Both the position numbers and the translations under genes were made by a program. 16,998 nucleotides of DNA, from contig DLGP01000115.1 in NCBI GenBank assembly GCA_002482765.1, positions 1-16,998 of the forward strand. Direction: 5' to 3'. Position 1 is the stretch's first letter. Each line of letters starts with the position of its first letter. Positions 1 to 6,913 of the stretch are shown here, one piece after another. Origin of the DNA: Alphaproteobacteria bacterium UBA7691. Its GTDB lineage: Bacteria; Pseudomonadota; Alphaproteobacteria; Ferrovibrionales; Ferrovibrionaceae. The notes beneath the pieces were generated by a model. That model saw nothing but the letters and a program-made list of their open reading frames with translations, did no database searches and was not told the origin of the DNA.

Positions 1-26
1 GCCTTAAACCACTCGGCCACCCATCC
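1..26 (-). tRNA. tRNA-Ser, 5' part only (cut by window edge)
   Basis: Read on the minus strand, the edge gives a 7-nt acceptor strand (GGATGGG), then T8 and the D-arm TGGCCGAGTGGTTTAAGGC. The GGCCGAGTGGTTTAAGGC D-arm is characteristic of bacterial serine tRNAs, which belong to the long-variable-arm class. The mature 5' end falls at position 26. The anticodon lies outside the window, so the isoacceptor cannot be named. tRNA-Leu also has a long variable arm but a different D-arm, so Ser is preferred. Confidence 0.85.
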
Positions 27-51
27 GGCGCGGATTTGCGCAGGCGGCAAG

Positions 52-80
52 GCAATAGCGCCGCCCTGGCCCCCGGTCAA
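52..80 (-). promoter_or_regulatory. Putative sigma70 promoter of the tRNA-Ser gene
   Basis: On the minus strand, TTGACC (80-75) is separated by exactly 17 nt from TATTGC (57-52). Transcription would start near position 45, giving a leader of about 19 nt before the tRNA 5' end at 26. Hexamer match, spacing and location all fit a housekeeping promoter. The spacer is GC-rich. Assigned by eye only. Confidence 0.55.
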
Positions 81-147
81 CCATTCCTGATGCCATTTCC
101 GTGTGTGTATCTTTGCGCCTGCTACCCTTTCGCCGGGCTTTTGCGGG

Positions 148-156
148 TGCTAAATT
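148..156 (+). promoter_or_regulatory. Possible extended -10 element for the diguanylate cyclase gene
   Basis: TGC-TAAATT (148-156) has the TGn extension and resembles a -10 hexamer in the otherwise GC-rich gap 27-179. A -35 at the right spacing (TTTCGC, 128-133) is poor. The start point would be near 163, leaving a short leader that carries the purine-rich GAGGCGGGGG (164-173) as ribosome-binding site. Weak evidence. Confidence 0.25.
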
Positions 157-179
157 AAGGGGCGAGGCGGGGGTTTTTG

Positions 180-1643
180 GTGAAAACGGTGTATTCCAAG
201 CGGGTTCTGGTGCTGGCGGTCAGCGCGCTGTTGCTGGTGGGTTTTCTGGCCACCAGCATCGCGAGCTATTGGGTATCGCGCCAAAGCCTGCGCAGCGCCA
301 TCAGCGACACTGAATTGCCGCTGACCTCCGACAATATCTATTCCGAAATCCAGAACGATCTGGTGCGGCCGATCATCATCTCGTCGCTGATGGCTTCCGA
401 CACCTTCGTGCGAGACTGGGTGCTGGATGGCGAGCAGGACGAGCGGCAGATCACGCAGTATCTGGCCGAGATCAAGGAGCGCTACAATGCCTTCACCAGC
501 TTCTTCGTCTCCGATCTGAGCCGCAATTATTACCATGCCGAGGGCCTGTTGAAGCGGGTGCGGCCGGATGAAGAGCGCGATGTGTGGTATTACCGCGTGC
601 GCGATATGGCCAATGATTACGAGATCAATGTTGATCCTGACATGGCCAATTCCGATGCGCTGACCATCTTCATCAATTACCGGGTGAAGGATTACAGCGG
701 CAATTTCATCGGTGCCACCGGCATCGGCCTGACCGTGAATGCGGTGCGCAGCAAGATCGATGATTACCAGCAGCGTTTTGATCGCACGGTGTATTTTGTT
801 GATGAACGCGGCAAGCTGGTCATGGTGGGGCAGGGCGGCGATGTGACCGAAACCGAGGTGGCGGCGCGCGGCGATCTGGCCAAGGTGCTGCCGGATTTGT
901 CAAAAACCGAGACCAAGTCGTTTCAATATACTTATAAGGGCGAAGCCCGGCTGCTCAATGTGCGCTATATCAACGAATTGCACTGGTATCTGTTTGTTGA
1001 GAAATCCGATGAAGAAGCGCTCGCCGGCATCACCCGCACACTCTACTGGAACCTGCTGATCAGCTTTGTCATCACCCTGCTGGTGCTGTTTGGCGCGCGC
1101 CAGGTGATCAATCGTTTCCAGGGCCGGCTGGAAGAAATGGCCACCACCGATCAGCTTACCGGCCTGGCCAGCCGCCATGCCTATGAAATGCTGATGCAGC
1201 AGGCGATGCGTGATGCACAGCGGCATAAGCAGTCATTGGCCATGCTGATGGTGGATATTGATCGCTTCAAGCTGATCAATGATGGCTTTGGCCATATCGC
1301 CGGTGATCGTGTGCTGCGCGGCGTGGCCGATGCAATCCGCGCCGCGCTGCGCTCATCCGATATCATCTGCCGCTGGGGCGGCGACGAATTCCTGGTAGTG
1401 CTGCGCAACTGCGATATTGCCAATGGTCAGCGTATTGCGGAAACCATCCGCACCGTGGTGGAGCAGGCCGAATTCAACGTCGCCGGCAATGTGGTGGCGG
1501 CCAGTGTCTGTGTCGGCGTGGCCTCGCTGGCGCCGGGCGAGACGCTGGATCATCTGCTCACCCGCGCCGACGATGCCCTGTTTCAGGCCAAGGAAGAGGG
1601 CCGCAACTGCGTGCGCGTGGCCGAGACACCGCCCGGTATTTGA
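180..1643 (+). CDS. Membrane diguanylate cyclase (periplasmic Cache-like sensor plus GGDEF)
   Basis: This protein should make cyclic di-GMP from two GTP at the inner membrane. About 487 aa. A transmembrane helix lies at about residues 8-28, then a periplasmic region of about 255 residues that reads like a double-Cache sensor (WYY pair, INVDPD, FINYRV), then a second helix at about 288-306 and a cytoplasmic GGDEF domain from about 318 to 483. The domain opens with DQLTGLASR. The active-site loop is a perfect GGDEF at 400-404, and an RSSD inhibitory I-site sits five residues before it, so product feedback inhibition is expected. There is no EAL domain. The start is GTG at 180 after a purine-rich stretch (164-173); an in-frame TTG at 177 is the alternative. 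The ligand is unknown. The gene stands alone, convergent with the MBL gene 14 bp downstream. Confidence 0.93.
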   Translation: MKTVYSKRVLVLAVSALLLVGFLATSIASYWVSRQSLRSAISDTELPLTSDNIYSEIQNDLVRPIIISSLMASDTFVRDWVLDGEQDERQITQYLAEIKERYNAFTSFFVSDLSRNYYHAEGLLKRVRPDEERDVWYYRVRDMANDYEINVDPDMANSDALTIFINYRVKDYSGNFIGATGIGLTVNAVRSKIDDYQQRFDRTVYFVDERGKLVMVGQGGDVTETEVAARGDLAKVLPDLSKTETKSFQYTYKGEARLLNVRYINELHWYLFVEKSDEEALAGITRTLYWNLLISFVITLLVLFGARQVINRFQGRLEEMATTDQLTGLASRHAYEMLMQQAMRDAQRHKQSLAMLMVDIDRFKLINDGFGHIAGDRVLRGVADAIRAALRSSDIICRWGGDEFLVVLRNCDIANGQRIAETIRTVVEQAEFNVAGNVVAASVCVGVASLAPGETLDHLLTRADDALFQAKEEGRNCVRVAETPPGI

Positions 1644-1661
1644 GGCGGTAAAACCGCTCAA
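1640..1661. terminator. Hairpin spanning the two convergent stop codons
   Basis: TTGAGGCGG (1640-1648) can pair with CCGCTCAA (1654-1661) around a TAAAA loop, with one bulged G. The plus-strand gene's TGA (1641-1643) is in the left arm and the minus-strand gene's stop (1658-1660) is in the right arm. It is placed where a shared bidirectional terminator would sit, but no T-tract follows on either strand, so a classic intrinsic terminator is not certain. Confidence 0.4.
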
Positions 1662-2512
1662 TGCGGGCCGGGCAGGATCATCACGGTTGGTTTGGCCGGC
1701 AGGGTCTGGCGCCCCACCAATAGGCTGCTGGTATCGCTCAACACCACCGCGTGGCTATCGCGCAGCAGGCTGAGAAACCGCTCCAGCGTATGTTCGCCGA
1801 AATAATGCATCGGGATCACCAGCGGCGCCTTGAGCTGGCGGATCACTTCCACCATTTCGATCTGGTTCAGCGTGTAGCCGCCATCCACCGGCACCAGCAC
1901 CACGTCGATGCGGCCCATATCGGCCAGATGGCCGGGTTCCAGCCGGTGATGCAGATGGCCAAGATGCGCCACGCAGATTTCAGCGGCGTCGAAGATGAAG
2001 ATCGAATTGCCGTCATATTCAGTGCCGCCGCCCCAGTTGCGGATATTGGTGGGCACATTGCGCACCCGCAGATCCTTGAAGGCTAGGTTATGCCGCGCCG
2101 GCTTGCCCTCAAACGGCCAGCCGCGCAGCACATGGCGAATGCCGGGATCGGGCCGGTCGGTGAAATGTGTGGTATGGGCGTGATTCATGGTGGCGATATC
2201 CGGCACCATGTCTGGCCGCAGATAATCATTGTAATCGGTTGCCGCGCTGGCGCCGCCCGGGGTTTCGATCAGAAACGTGGCATGGCCGACAAAGCTGATG
2301 CGCAACTGCCCGGCCGGCGGCGTGCCGCGCTGGGCCTGAACCTGCGCCGGCAGGAAGGCGGGCGGCTGTTGCGGCCGGTAGGCGACCGGCAGCAGGCGCG
2401 GCATGGCATTCTGCGCCACGGCACCAAGGCAGGCGGCCAGGGCCGGGCCAGACCACCCGCCGCCAAGCCAAGCCAGAAGGGCAATCAGCAGGGCGCGGAT
2501 GGTTCGTCGCAT
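1658..2512 (-). CDS. Exported metallo-beta-lactamase-fold protein (UlaG-like)
   Basis: A 284-aa protein of the MBL superfamily, UlaG/Lactamase_B_3-like branch. Residues 1-27 are an export signal ending in LAAC (25-28), which fits a lipobox, so it may be a lipoprotein; signal peptidase I cleavage after ALA or AA is the alternative. The fold markers appear in order: SFVGHATFLIET (73-84), ATDYND (91-96), metal motif HAHTTH (111-116), VAHLGHLHH (181-189), VPVDGG (207-212) and IPMHYFGEH (233-241). The first motif is normally HxHxDH; here Thr115 replaces the Asp that usually binds the second metal, so a mononuclear or altered site is likely. The substrate is unknown; a hydrolase acting in the periplasm is inferred. 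It is the last gene of a minus-strand run, 23 bp after the response regulator. Confidence 0.85.
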   Translation of the reverse strand: MRRTIRALLIALLAWLGGGWSGPALAACLGAVAQNAMPRLLPVAYRPQQPPAFLPAQVQAQRGTPPAGQLRISFVGHATFLIETPGGASAATDYNDYLRPDMVPDIATMNHAHTTHFTDRPDPGIRHVLRGWPFEGKPARHNLAFKDLRVRNVPTNIRNWGGGTEYDGNSIFIFDAAEICVAHLGHLHHRLEPGHLADMGRIDVVLVPVDGGYTLNQIEMVEVIRQLKAPLVIPMHYFGEHTLERFLSLLRDSHAVVLSDTSSLLVGRQTLPAKPTVMILPGPH

Positions 2513-2535
2513 CGGAAACCTCAGCTCTGGCGCCC

Positions 2536-3054
2536 TCAGGTTTTGGGCGGCGTGATCCAGGGATTGTGGCCGCGCGGGCGACCCGGCTTCTGATCTTCCT
2601 CTCGCCGGCCAGGATTATCCAGCACTTTTCGCCGCCGCCGGTCGGGGCCGGCATAATCCCTGGTTTTGACGAAGCCGCGTGGTTTGCTGAGCACAGAATT
2701 TAGGCAGCGTAGCAGCGTTTCGGGCTGCACCGGCTTGACCAGAAAATCATCCACCCCGGCACCAAGGGCTTCCTGCACCAACCCGCCTTCGGCATGGGCG
2801 GTCACCATCACAATCGGCAGCATCGGATTGCCGATGCCGCCGATGCGGCGGATCAGTTTTACCAGCGTCAGGCCGCTGACAATGCCAAGCTGATAGTCGC
2901 AGAGCAGCAGGTCGAAAGCGCCATCTTTCAAGGCGGCGATGGCGCTTTCGGTGTCGCGGGCGCGCTGCACCTTGCCAAAGCCCAGCGCGTTCAGCATCGC
3001 GGTGAGCGTTGCGGCGGTGCCTTCATGATCTTCAACCAGCAATATGCGCGGCAT
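2536..3054 (-). CDS. Single-domain response regulator with basic C-terminal tail
   Basis: About 172 aa. A CheY-like receiver occupies residues 1 to about 124: acidic pair E8-D9 (LLVEDHE), phospho-acceptor D53 (LLLCDYQL), switch Thr85 (VMVTAHAE) and Lys107 (FLVKPV) are all present, so it should be phosphorylated by a histidine kinase. No kinase gene is in the window. No DNA-binding or enzymatic output domain follows. Instead there is a tail of about 48 residues, rich in Arg, Lys and Pro, containing YAGPDRRRRK and PGRREED. Such GPDRRR tails are familiar to me from alphaproteobacterial receivers, but I know no established function. Start ATG at 3054, because the receiver begins immediately after it; a TTG at 3069 would add five residues. 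It sits between the four-Cys protein gene (49 bp gap) and the MBL gene. Confidence 0.9.
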   Translation of the reverse strand: MPRILLVEDHEGTAATLTAMLNALGFGKVQRARDTESAIAALKDGAFDLLLCDYQLGIVSGLTLVKLIRRIGGIGNPMLPIVMVTAHAEGGLVQEALGAGVDDFLVKPVQPETLLRCLNSVLSKPRGFVKTRDYAGPDRRRRKVLDNPGRREEDQKPGRPRGHNPWITPPKT

Positions 3055-3103
3055 GCCTTGCTCTCGCAAACCTAAGGTAAAGGGGTTTTACAGATGTTGC
3101 AGC

Positions 3104-3643
3104 CTAGCGGCAGAGCGGGATATCCGTCACCAGCAGCTTCTGTTGCAGCTTGGCGTAGTATTTGAAGCCCTGCCATGCTTCGGCCTTGATCTTTTCCACC
3201 ACATCATAGGCGGCCTTGCACACGCCGGCATCCACTTCCGGCGCGGCCCGGGTGGCGATGGAGGCGTCATTGTCCCACTGCTCCTGGGCGGTGCGGTTGG
3301 GATAGATGCGTTTCAGGGCGCCACTGCGCATCGCCACGGCGGTGCGCAATTGCTCGCCGTTTTCGCGGTCAAACTTGTACCAGCTATCCAATGCCGGCTG
3401 GCCGCCAACCGGATCGTAGCGCGCGCAGCGGCGCAGGATTTCACGCAGCAGCATGCCGGCCCGCACCTCGGATTCGGCCTCGGCTTCCTTTTCGTTGAAA
3501 CAATAGCGGTTGCGCGCATTAACGCCGCCGGCGGCGCCGGCCGGTCCGCCTGGCCCGGCACCGGGGGCGTTCTGTGCAGGTGCCGGTTTGGCTGTGAGCA
3601 GCAGCAGGCAACACAAAAAAATGATACTGGCCCTTATCGGCAT
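3104..3643 (-). CDS. Secreted four-cysteine protein of unknown function
   Basis: I do not recognise a named family. The product is 179 aa. It starts with a Sec signal peptide (MPIR, then hydrophobic 7-18, and an APAQ cleavage region near 23-24), followed by a Gly/Ala/Pro-rich linker to about residue 41. The rest is mostly charged and probably helical. The mature protein has exactly four cysteines (48, 73, 142 and 178, the penultimate residue), which would suit two disulfide bonds in the periplasm. The start is ATG at 3643, 7 bp after the stop of the SPOR gene, so the two are almost certainly co-transcribed. The frame stays open upstream to 3703, but that part lies inside the SPOR gene and lacks signal-peptide features. 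An envelope role is inferred from export and the SPOR neighbour. Confidence 0.75.
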   Translation of the reverse strand: MPIRASIIFLCCLLLLTAKPAPAQNAPGAGPGGPAGAAGGVNARNRYCFNEKEAEAESEVRAGMLLREILRRCARYDPVGGQPALDSWYKFDRENGEQLRTAVAMRSGALKRIYPNRTAQEQWDNDASIATRAAPEVDAGVCKAAYDVVEKIKAEAWQGFKYYAKLQQKLLVTDIPLCR

Positions 3644-3650
3644 CACGGTA

Positions 3651-4514
3651 TCAGCCGGCAGTTTCCAGCTTGCGCATGATGCGGCAATCGCGGCCCAGCG
3701 CAATCACGGCGCGGCAGAAATCCGCCGTGCTGCCGGCATCGCTGAAATCGCCCGCCAGCAAGCGCACAAAGCGGCCATGCTGCGGCACGTCAATATGTTT
3801 CAGATGCATGCTGGCGCCGGCCATCCGGCTGCCCAGCCGGGCGGCCAGATCAGCCCACAAGGTTTCCGCCTCGGCGGCGGTGGCGGTGGAGGCGATATGC
3901 GCTTCGTAAAGCGCGCTACTGGCGGTGCGGCGCAGCAGGGCACGCTCGCTGGCCACGATGCCATCAAAGCCATGCACCTGGCTTGCCGGCATCGCCATGG
4001 GGGCGGGCATGTTTGCCGGGGCGGCCATCGGCACCGGCTGTGCCAGCGGCAAAGGTTGCGCCATCGGCACTGGCATCGGCATGTTCAGCCGTTGTGGTGA
4101 TTGCGCCGGGGCCGAAACCGGCTGCGGCATGGCCGAGGGCTGCGATGGCGGTGGTGCCGGCCAGCGCAAGCCTGCCGGCACGGCTACCGGCTGTAAGCCG
4201 GAAGCAAAGCTGCCGGGCTGTTGCACCACCGGCTGCTGCACCACGGGCTGAGGGCGCGATCTGGCTGGCTGCGCCGGCACGGCTGCATTGCTTGTAGCCG
4301 GACGGGGCGGCGGCAATGCAGCCGGCACCACGGCCACATGCTGGCCCGGCAATGCCGTGGCCTGGAAGGCGGGGTCGATGCTCGCCACCCTCACGCTCAC
4401 ACTGCGCGGGCTTTGTTGCCCGGCTGATGGATCGGTTGCGGCACTGAAGCCAAGCATGCCAGTGGAGGCGACGACGGCAAGGCCAACGGCAGCAGAGATG
4501 GGCGTGAGCGACAT
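3651..4514 (-). CDS. Membrane-anchored SPOR-domain protein
   Basis: SPOR domains bind denuded glycan strands of septal peptidoglycan, so this protein probably localises to division sites. About 287 aa. One hydrophobic segment at about residues 5-22 serves as membrane anchor or signal. A long low-complexity Pro/Ala/Gln linker follows (about 60-180), including a Met-Pro run near 145-177. The C-terminal SPOR fold is at about 202-283: YEAHIAST, then ETLWADLAARLGS, then the core FVRLLAGDFSDAGSTADFC, with a cysteine pair at 267 and 277 in the positions often seen in SPOR domains. ATG at 4514 is preferred over an in-frame TTG at 4547 because it puts the hydrophobic segment at the N-terminus. It is the first gene of the minus-strand run. 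A CAAAGGTTA direct repeat lies about 20-40 bp upstream. Confidence 0.8.
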   Translation of the reverse strand: MSLTPISAAVGLAVVASTGMLGFSAATDPSAGQQSPRSVSVRVASIDPAFQATALPGQHVAVVPAALPPPRPATSNAAVPAQPARSRPQPVVQQPVVQQPGSFASGLQPVAVPAGLRWPAPPPSQPSAMPQPVSAPAQSPQRLNMPMPVPMAQPLPLAQPVPMAAPANMPAPMAMPASQVHGFDGIVASERALLRRTASSALYEAHIASTATAAEAETLWADLAARLGSRMAGASMHLKHIDVPQHGRFVRLLAGDFSDAGSTADFCRAVIALGRDCRIMRKLETAG

Positions 4515-4533
4515 GGCAATCTCGCGGTTGCGG

Positions 4534-4553
4534 CAAAGGTTAAACAAAGGTTA
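4534..4553. repeat. Direct repeat CAAAGGTTA x2, CtrA-box-like
   Basis: CAAAGGTTA occurs at 4534-4542 and again at 4545-4553, start-to-start 11 bp, about one helical turn. Across the pair the sequence reads TTAA-N7-TTAG (4540-4554), one mismatch from the alphaproteobacterial CtrA consensus TTAA-N7-TTAA. It lies in the divergent gap between the SPOR and YdcF-like genes, where a regulator could act on either. Regulatory role is inferred. Confidence 0.4.
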
Positions 4554-4616
4554 GCATTCCGCCCGGTTTGCCGCCACGGCCTTTTCCGTCGGCTGCTCGA
4601 TCCGTGTTGCGAGATC

Positions 4617-5408
4617 ATGTCAGCCATCCTCACCAAACTGCTCTGGCCCTTGCTCAATCCCGCAGCCTTGCTGCTGACACTGCTACCTGTGGCGGCGATC
4701 GGGTGCCTGTGGCAGCGCAGCCGCCGGCTGGCAAAGCCGCTGCTGGCCGGCCTGCTTGGCCTGTTGCTGCTGGTTTCAGTGCTGCCGCCGGCCTATTGGG
4801 CGGTGCGGCCGCTGGAGGACATGCTGCCGCCGGCAGTTTTGCCCGCCCGGCTGGATGGCATTATTGTATTGAGCGGGGCCGAGCGGCCGACCCTGAGCGG
4901 GGCGCGTAATCAGCCGCAGCTGAATGAAAGCGCCGAGCGGCTGCTGGTTTTTGCCGATCTGGCGCGGCGCTACCCGGCGGCCAAGCTGGTTTATACCGGG
5001 GCCGGCATCCCGGCTCAGGCCGGCGGGGTGGCCGAGGATCATGTGGCCGAGCAGGCGCTGGCCTGGGCCGGGCTGGAAACAGGGCGCGTGATTTTTGAGC
5101 GCCAGGCCCGGAATACCAGGGAAAATGCCGCATTCAGCCAGGCATTGGTGCAGCCCAGGCCGGGCGAAACCTGGCTGCTGATTACATCGGCGGTGCATAT
5201 GCCACGCGCTGTTGCCTGTTTTCAGGCGGTGGACTGGGCGGTGTTGCCCTATCCGGTGGATTACGCCACGATGGGGGCGGTGGAACCCTGGCTGGATTTT
5301 GATCCGTTGCTTGGTTTGCGCAGCCTTAATCTTGCCACACGCGAATGGCTAGGTCTGGCATTGTACCGTCTGCTGGGGCATACACGCAGCATCCTTCCGC
5401 AACGCTAA
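4617..5408 (+). CDS. YdcF/ElyC-like membrane protein (DUF218)
   Basis: A 263-aa protein of the DUF218/YdcF family; E. coli members include ElyC (envelope biogenesis) and SanA. Two transmembrane helices lie at about residues 7-29 and 40-60. The DUF218 domain then begins at about 82 with DGIIVLSGA, followed by NESAERLL, LVYTGAG, ARNTRENA and LLITSAVHMPRA, all recognisable family signatures. The domain should face the periplasm. Family members are linked to lipid-carrier and peptidoglycan homeostasis, but no reaction is firmly established. Start ATG at 4617 with only a weak ribosome-binding site. It is divergent from the SPOR gene (102 bp gap) and 66 bp upstream of the lytic transglycosylase. 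Its neighbours support a cell-envelope role. Confidence 0.85.
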   Translation: MSAILTKLLWPLLNPAALLLTLLPVAAIGCLWQRSRRLAKPLLAGLLGLLLLVSVLPPAYWAVRPLEDMLPPAVLPARLDGIIVLSGAERPTLSGARNQPQLNESAERLLVFADLARRYPAAKLVYTGAGIPAQAGGVAEDHVAEQALAWAGLETGRVIFERQARNTRENAAFSQALVQPRPGETWLLITSAVHMPRAVACFQAVDWAVLPYPVDYATMGAVEPWLDFDPLLGLRSLNLATREWLGLALYRLLGHTRSILPQR

Positions 5409-5474
5409 GCTATTGCAGTTGCAGGCATGTTCTAGTAGTGATGGTTAATGGCGATTTGTACATGGAGTGGAGCA

Positions 5475-6836
5475 ATGGCGGGTTGTGAGGCTGGTAAGAG
5501 CGAATGGCAGAGCCGTCGGCGTAATCTGATGCGCTCGGCATCACGCCTGCTGGTTGCCAGCTTGGTTTTTGGCGGCCTGATAGCCTGCGCCGAGAGCCGC
5601 TCTGATCGTATCGCTGCCCGCAACGAAGCTGCTGCTGCCGGTGGTGCTGCGCCAGTGGCCGGCACGGGCCAAGCCAGCACTGGTCAGGCCAGGGCTGCCA
5701 CCAAGCCGGCAACGGCTCCTGCTGCGGCCAGCACACCGGCGCCAGCTCAGGCTGTTGTGCAGCCGGCCCCGGTTGTTACCCCGGCGCCGACGGCTGCGGC
5801 CCCGGCACCTGCCCAGGCACCTGCGGCGGCGCCAGCGCCGGCTCCGGCCGCCGCCCCGGTGCAGGAAGCCCGTGTGCCAGCCAGTTTTGATCGTGCGGCT
5901 TTCCAGAAATTCCTTGATGATTTGCGCCAGGAAGCGGTCGGCAAGGGGATCAAGCCGGCGGTGGTGACAGAGGCCCTGGCCAATGTGGAGCCGGTGGCGC
6001 GGGTGCTGGAGCGGGATCGCAACCAGGCCGAATTCAAGATCGATTTTGCCACCTATCGGGATCGTGTGATCACCACGGCCAATGTTGAGCGCGGCCGCCG
6101 GCTGCGCGACCAGCATCGCGAATTGCTGGGCCAGGTGGCGCAGCGTTATGGCGTGCAGCCGCGTTTCATCCTGGCGATCTGGGGCATTGAAACACGCTAT
6201 GGTGCTGTGAAGGCCGATGTGCCGTTGTTCAATTCGCTCGCCACGCTGGCTTTTGACCAGCGCCGCGCGGCATTTTTCCGCAATGAACTATTCTCTGCGC
6301 TGCAAATGCTGGATCGCGGCTATATCGATTATCCGAGCATGAAGGGTTCGTGGGCCGGCGCCATGGGGCAGCCGCAATTCATGCCCTCCAGCTATCTGGC
6401 CTATGCCGAGGATTTCGACGGCGACGGCAAGCGCGATATCTGGGGCAATCAAGGCGACGTATTTGCCTCTATCGCCAATTACCTGGCGAAGCATAGCTGG
6501 TCTTCGGCGCAGACCTGGGGCCGCGATGTGAAGCTGCCGGCTGGTTTTCAGACCCGCATGCCGGAACTGGCCCGCGAGGGGCGTTCGGGCTGTCGCGCCA
6601 TTGACCAGATGACCCGCGACCTGCCGCTGTCGGAATGGGCGCGGCTTGGCGTGCGGCGCGGCGATGGCGGCGAATTGCCCAAGGTGAATCTGACCGGCGC
6701 CCTGGTGCAGCCCGATGGCCCGAACGGCCCGAGCTTCCTGGTCTATGCCAATTACCGCTCGGTGCTGCGCTACAATTGCGCACACCACTATGCGTTGACC
6801 GTCAGCATGCTGGCTGATCGCATCGAGGGCAGCTGA
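5475..6836 (+). CDS. MltB-type lytic murein transglycosylase, lipoprotein
   Basis: It cleaves the MurNAc-GlcNAc bond of peptidoglycan to form 1,6-anhydroMurNAc ends. About 453 aa. A lipobox LIAC puts the lipidated cysteine at residue 38, so it should be membrane-anchored. An Ala/Pro-rich spacer of about 70 residues follows, then the SLT_2 catalytic domain to the end. The catalytic Glu239 lies in AIWGIETRYGA, and the family block GAMGQPQFMPSSYLAYAEDFDGDG is intact. There is no C-terminal peptidoglycan-binding domain, which many alphaproteobacterial relatives carry. ATG at 5475 was chosen because GGAG (5464-5467) lies 7 nt before it. ATG at 5529 would give a more conventional 20-residue lipoprotein signal but has no visible ribosome-binding site. 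The next gene, rlpA, begins 77 bp later. Confidence 0.92.
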   Translation: MAGCEAGKSEWQSRRRNLMRSASRLLVASLVFGGLIACAESRSDRIAARNEAAAAGGAAPVAGTGQASTGQARAATKPATAPAAASTPAPAQAVVQPAPVVTPAPTAAAPAPAQAPAAAPAPAPAAAPVQEARVPASFDRAAFQKFLDDLRQEAVGKGIKPAVVTEALANVEPVARVLERDRNQAEFKIDFATYRDRVITTANVERGRRLRDQHRELLGQVAQRYGVQPRFILAIWGIETRYGAVKADVPLFNSLATLAFDQRRAAFFRNELFSALQMLDRGYIDYPSMKGSWAGAMGQPQFMPSSYLAYAEDFDGDGKRDIWGNQGDVFASIANYLAKHSWSSAQTWGRDVKLPAGFQTRMPELAREGRSGCRAIDQMTRDLPLSEWARLGVRRGDGGELPKVNLTGALVQPDGPNGPSFLVYANYRSVLRYNCAHHYALTVSMLADRIEGS

Positions 6837-6913
6837 TTAATCGGAGAGTTTTTCCGCACAGGAATGGCTTCCCCGACTCAGGCTTATCGGCTAGATTGCT
6901 ACAATATATAGCC

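Noticed and set aside
3073..3092. GTAAA/TTTAC inverted repeat between the four-Cys and response-regulator genes
   Set aside because: A 5-bp AT stem with no other support; likely chance.
3964..4536. Alternative minus-strand frame of about 190 codons inside the SPOR gene
   Set aside because: The SPOR fold and anchor are in the other frame; this one is Gly/Ala/His-rich shadow of the Pro/Ala linker.
5413..5449. TTGCAG repeat and GTTAAT as a promoter for the transglycosylase
   Set aside because: Both hexamers match consensus poorly; a promoter may exist there, but I cannot place it.
5740..5870. Short tandem repeats in the transglycosylase gene
   Set aside because: They only reflect the Ala/Pro-rich linker and its codons; no exact repeat unit.
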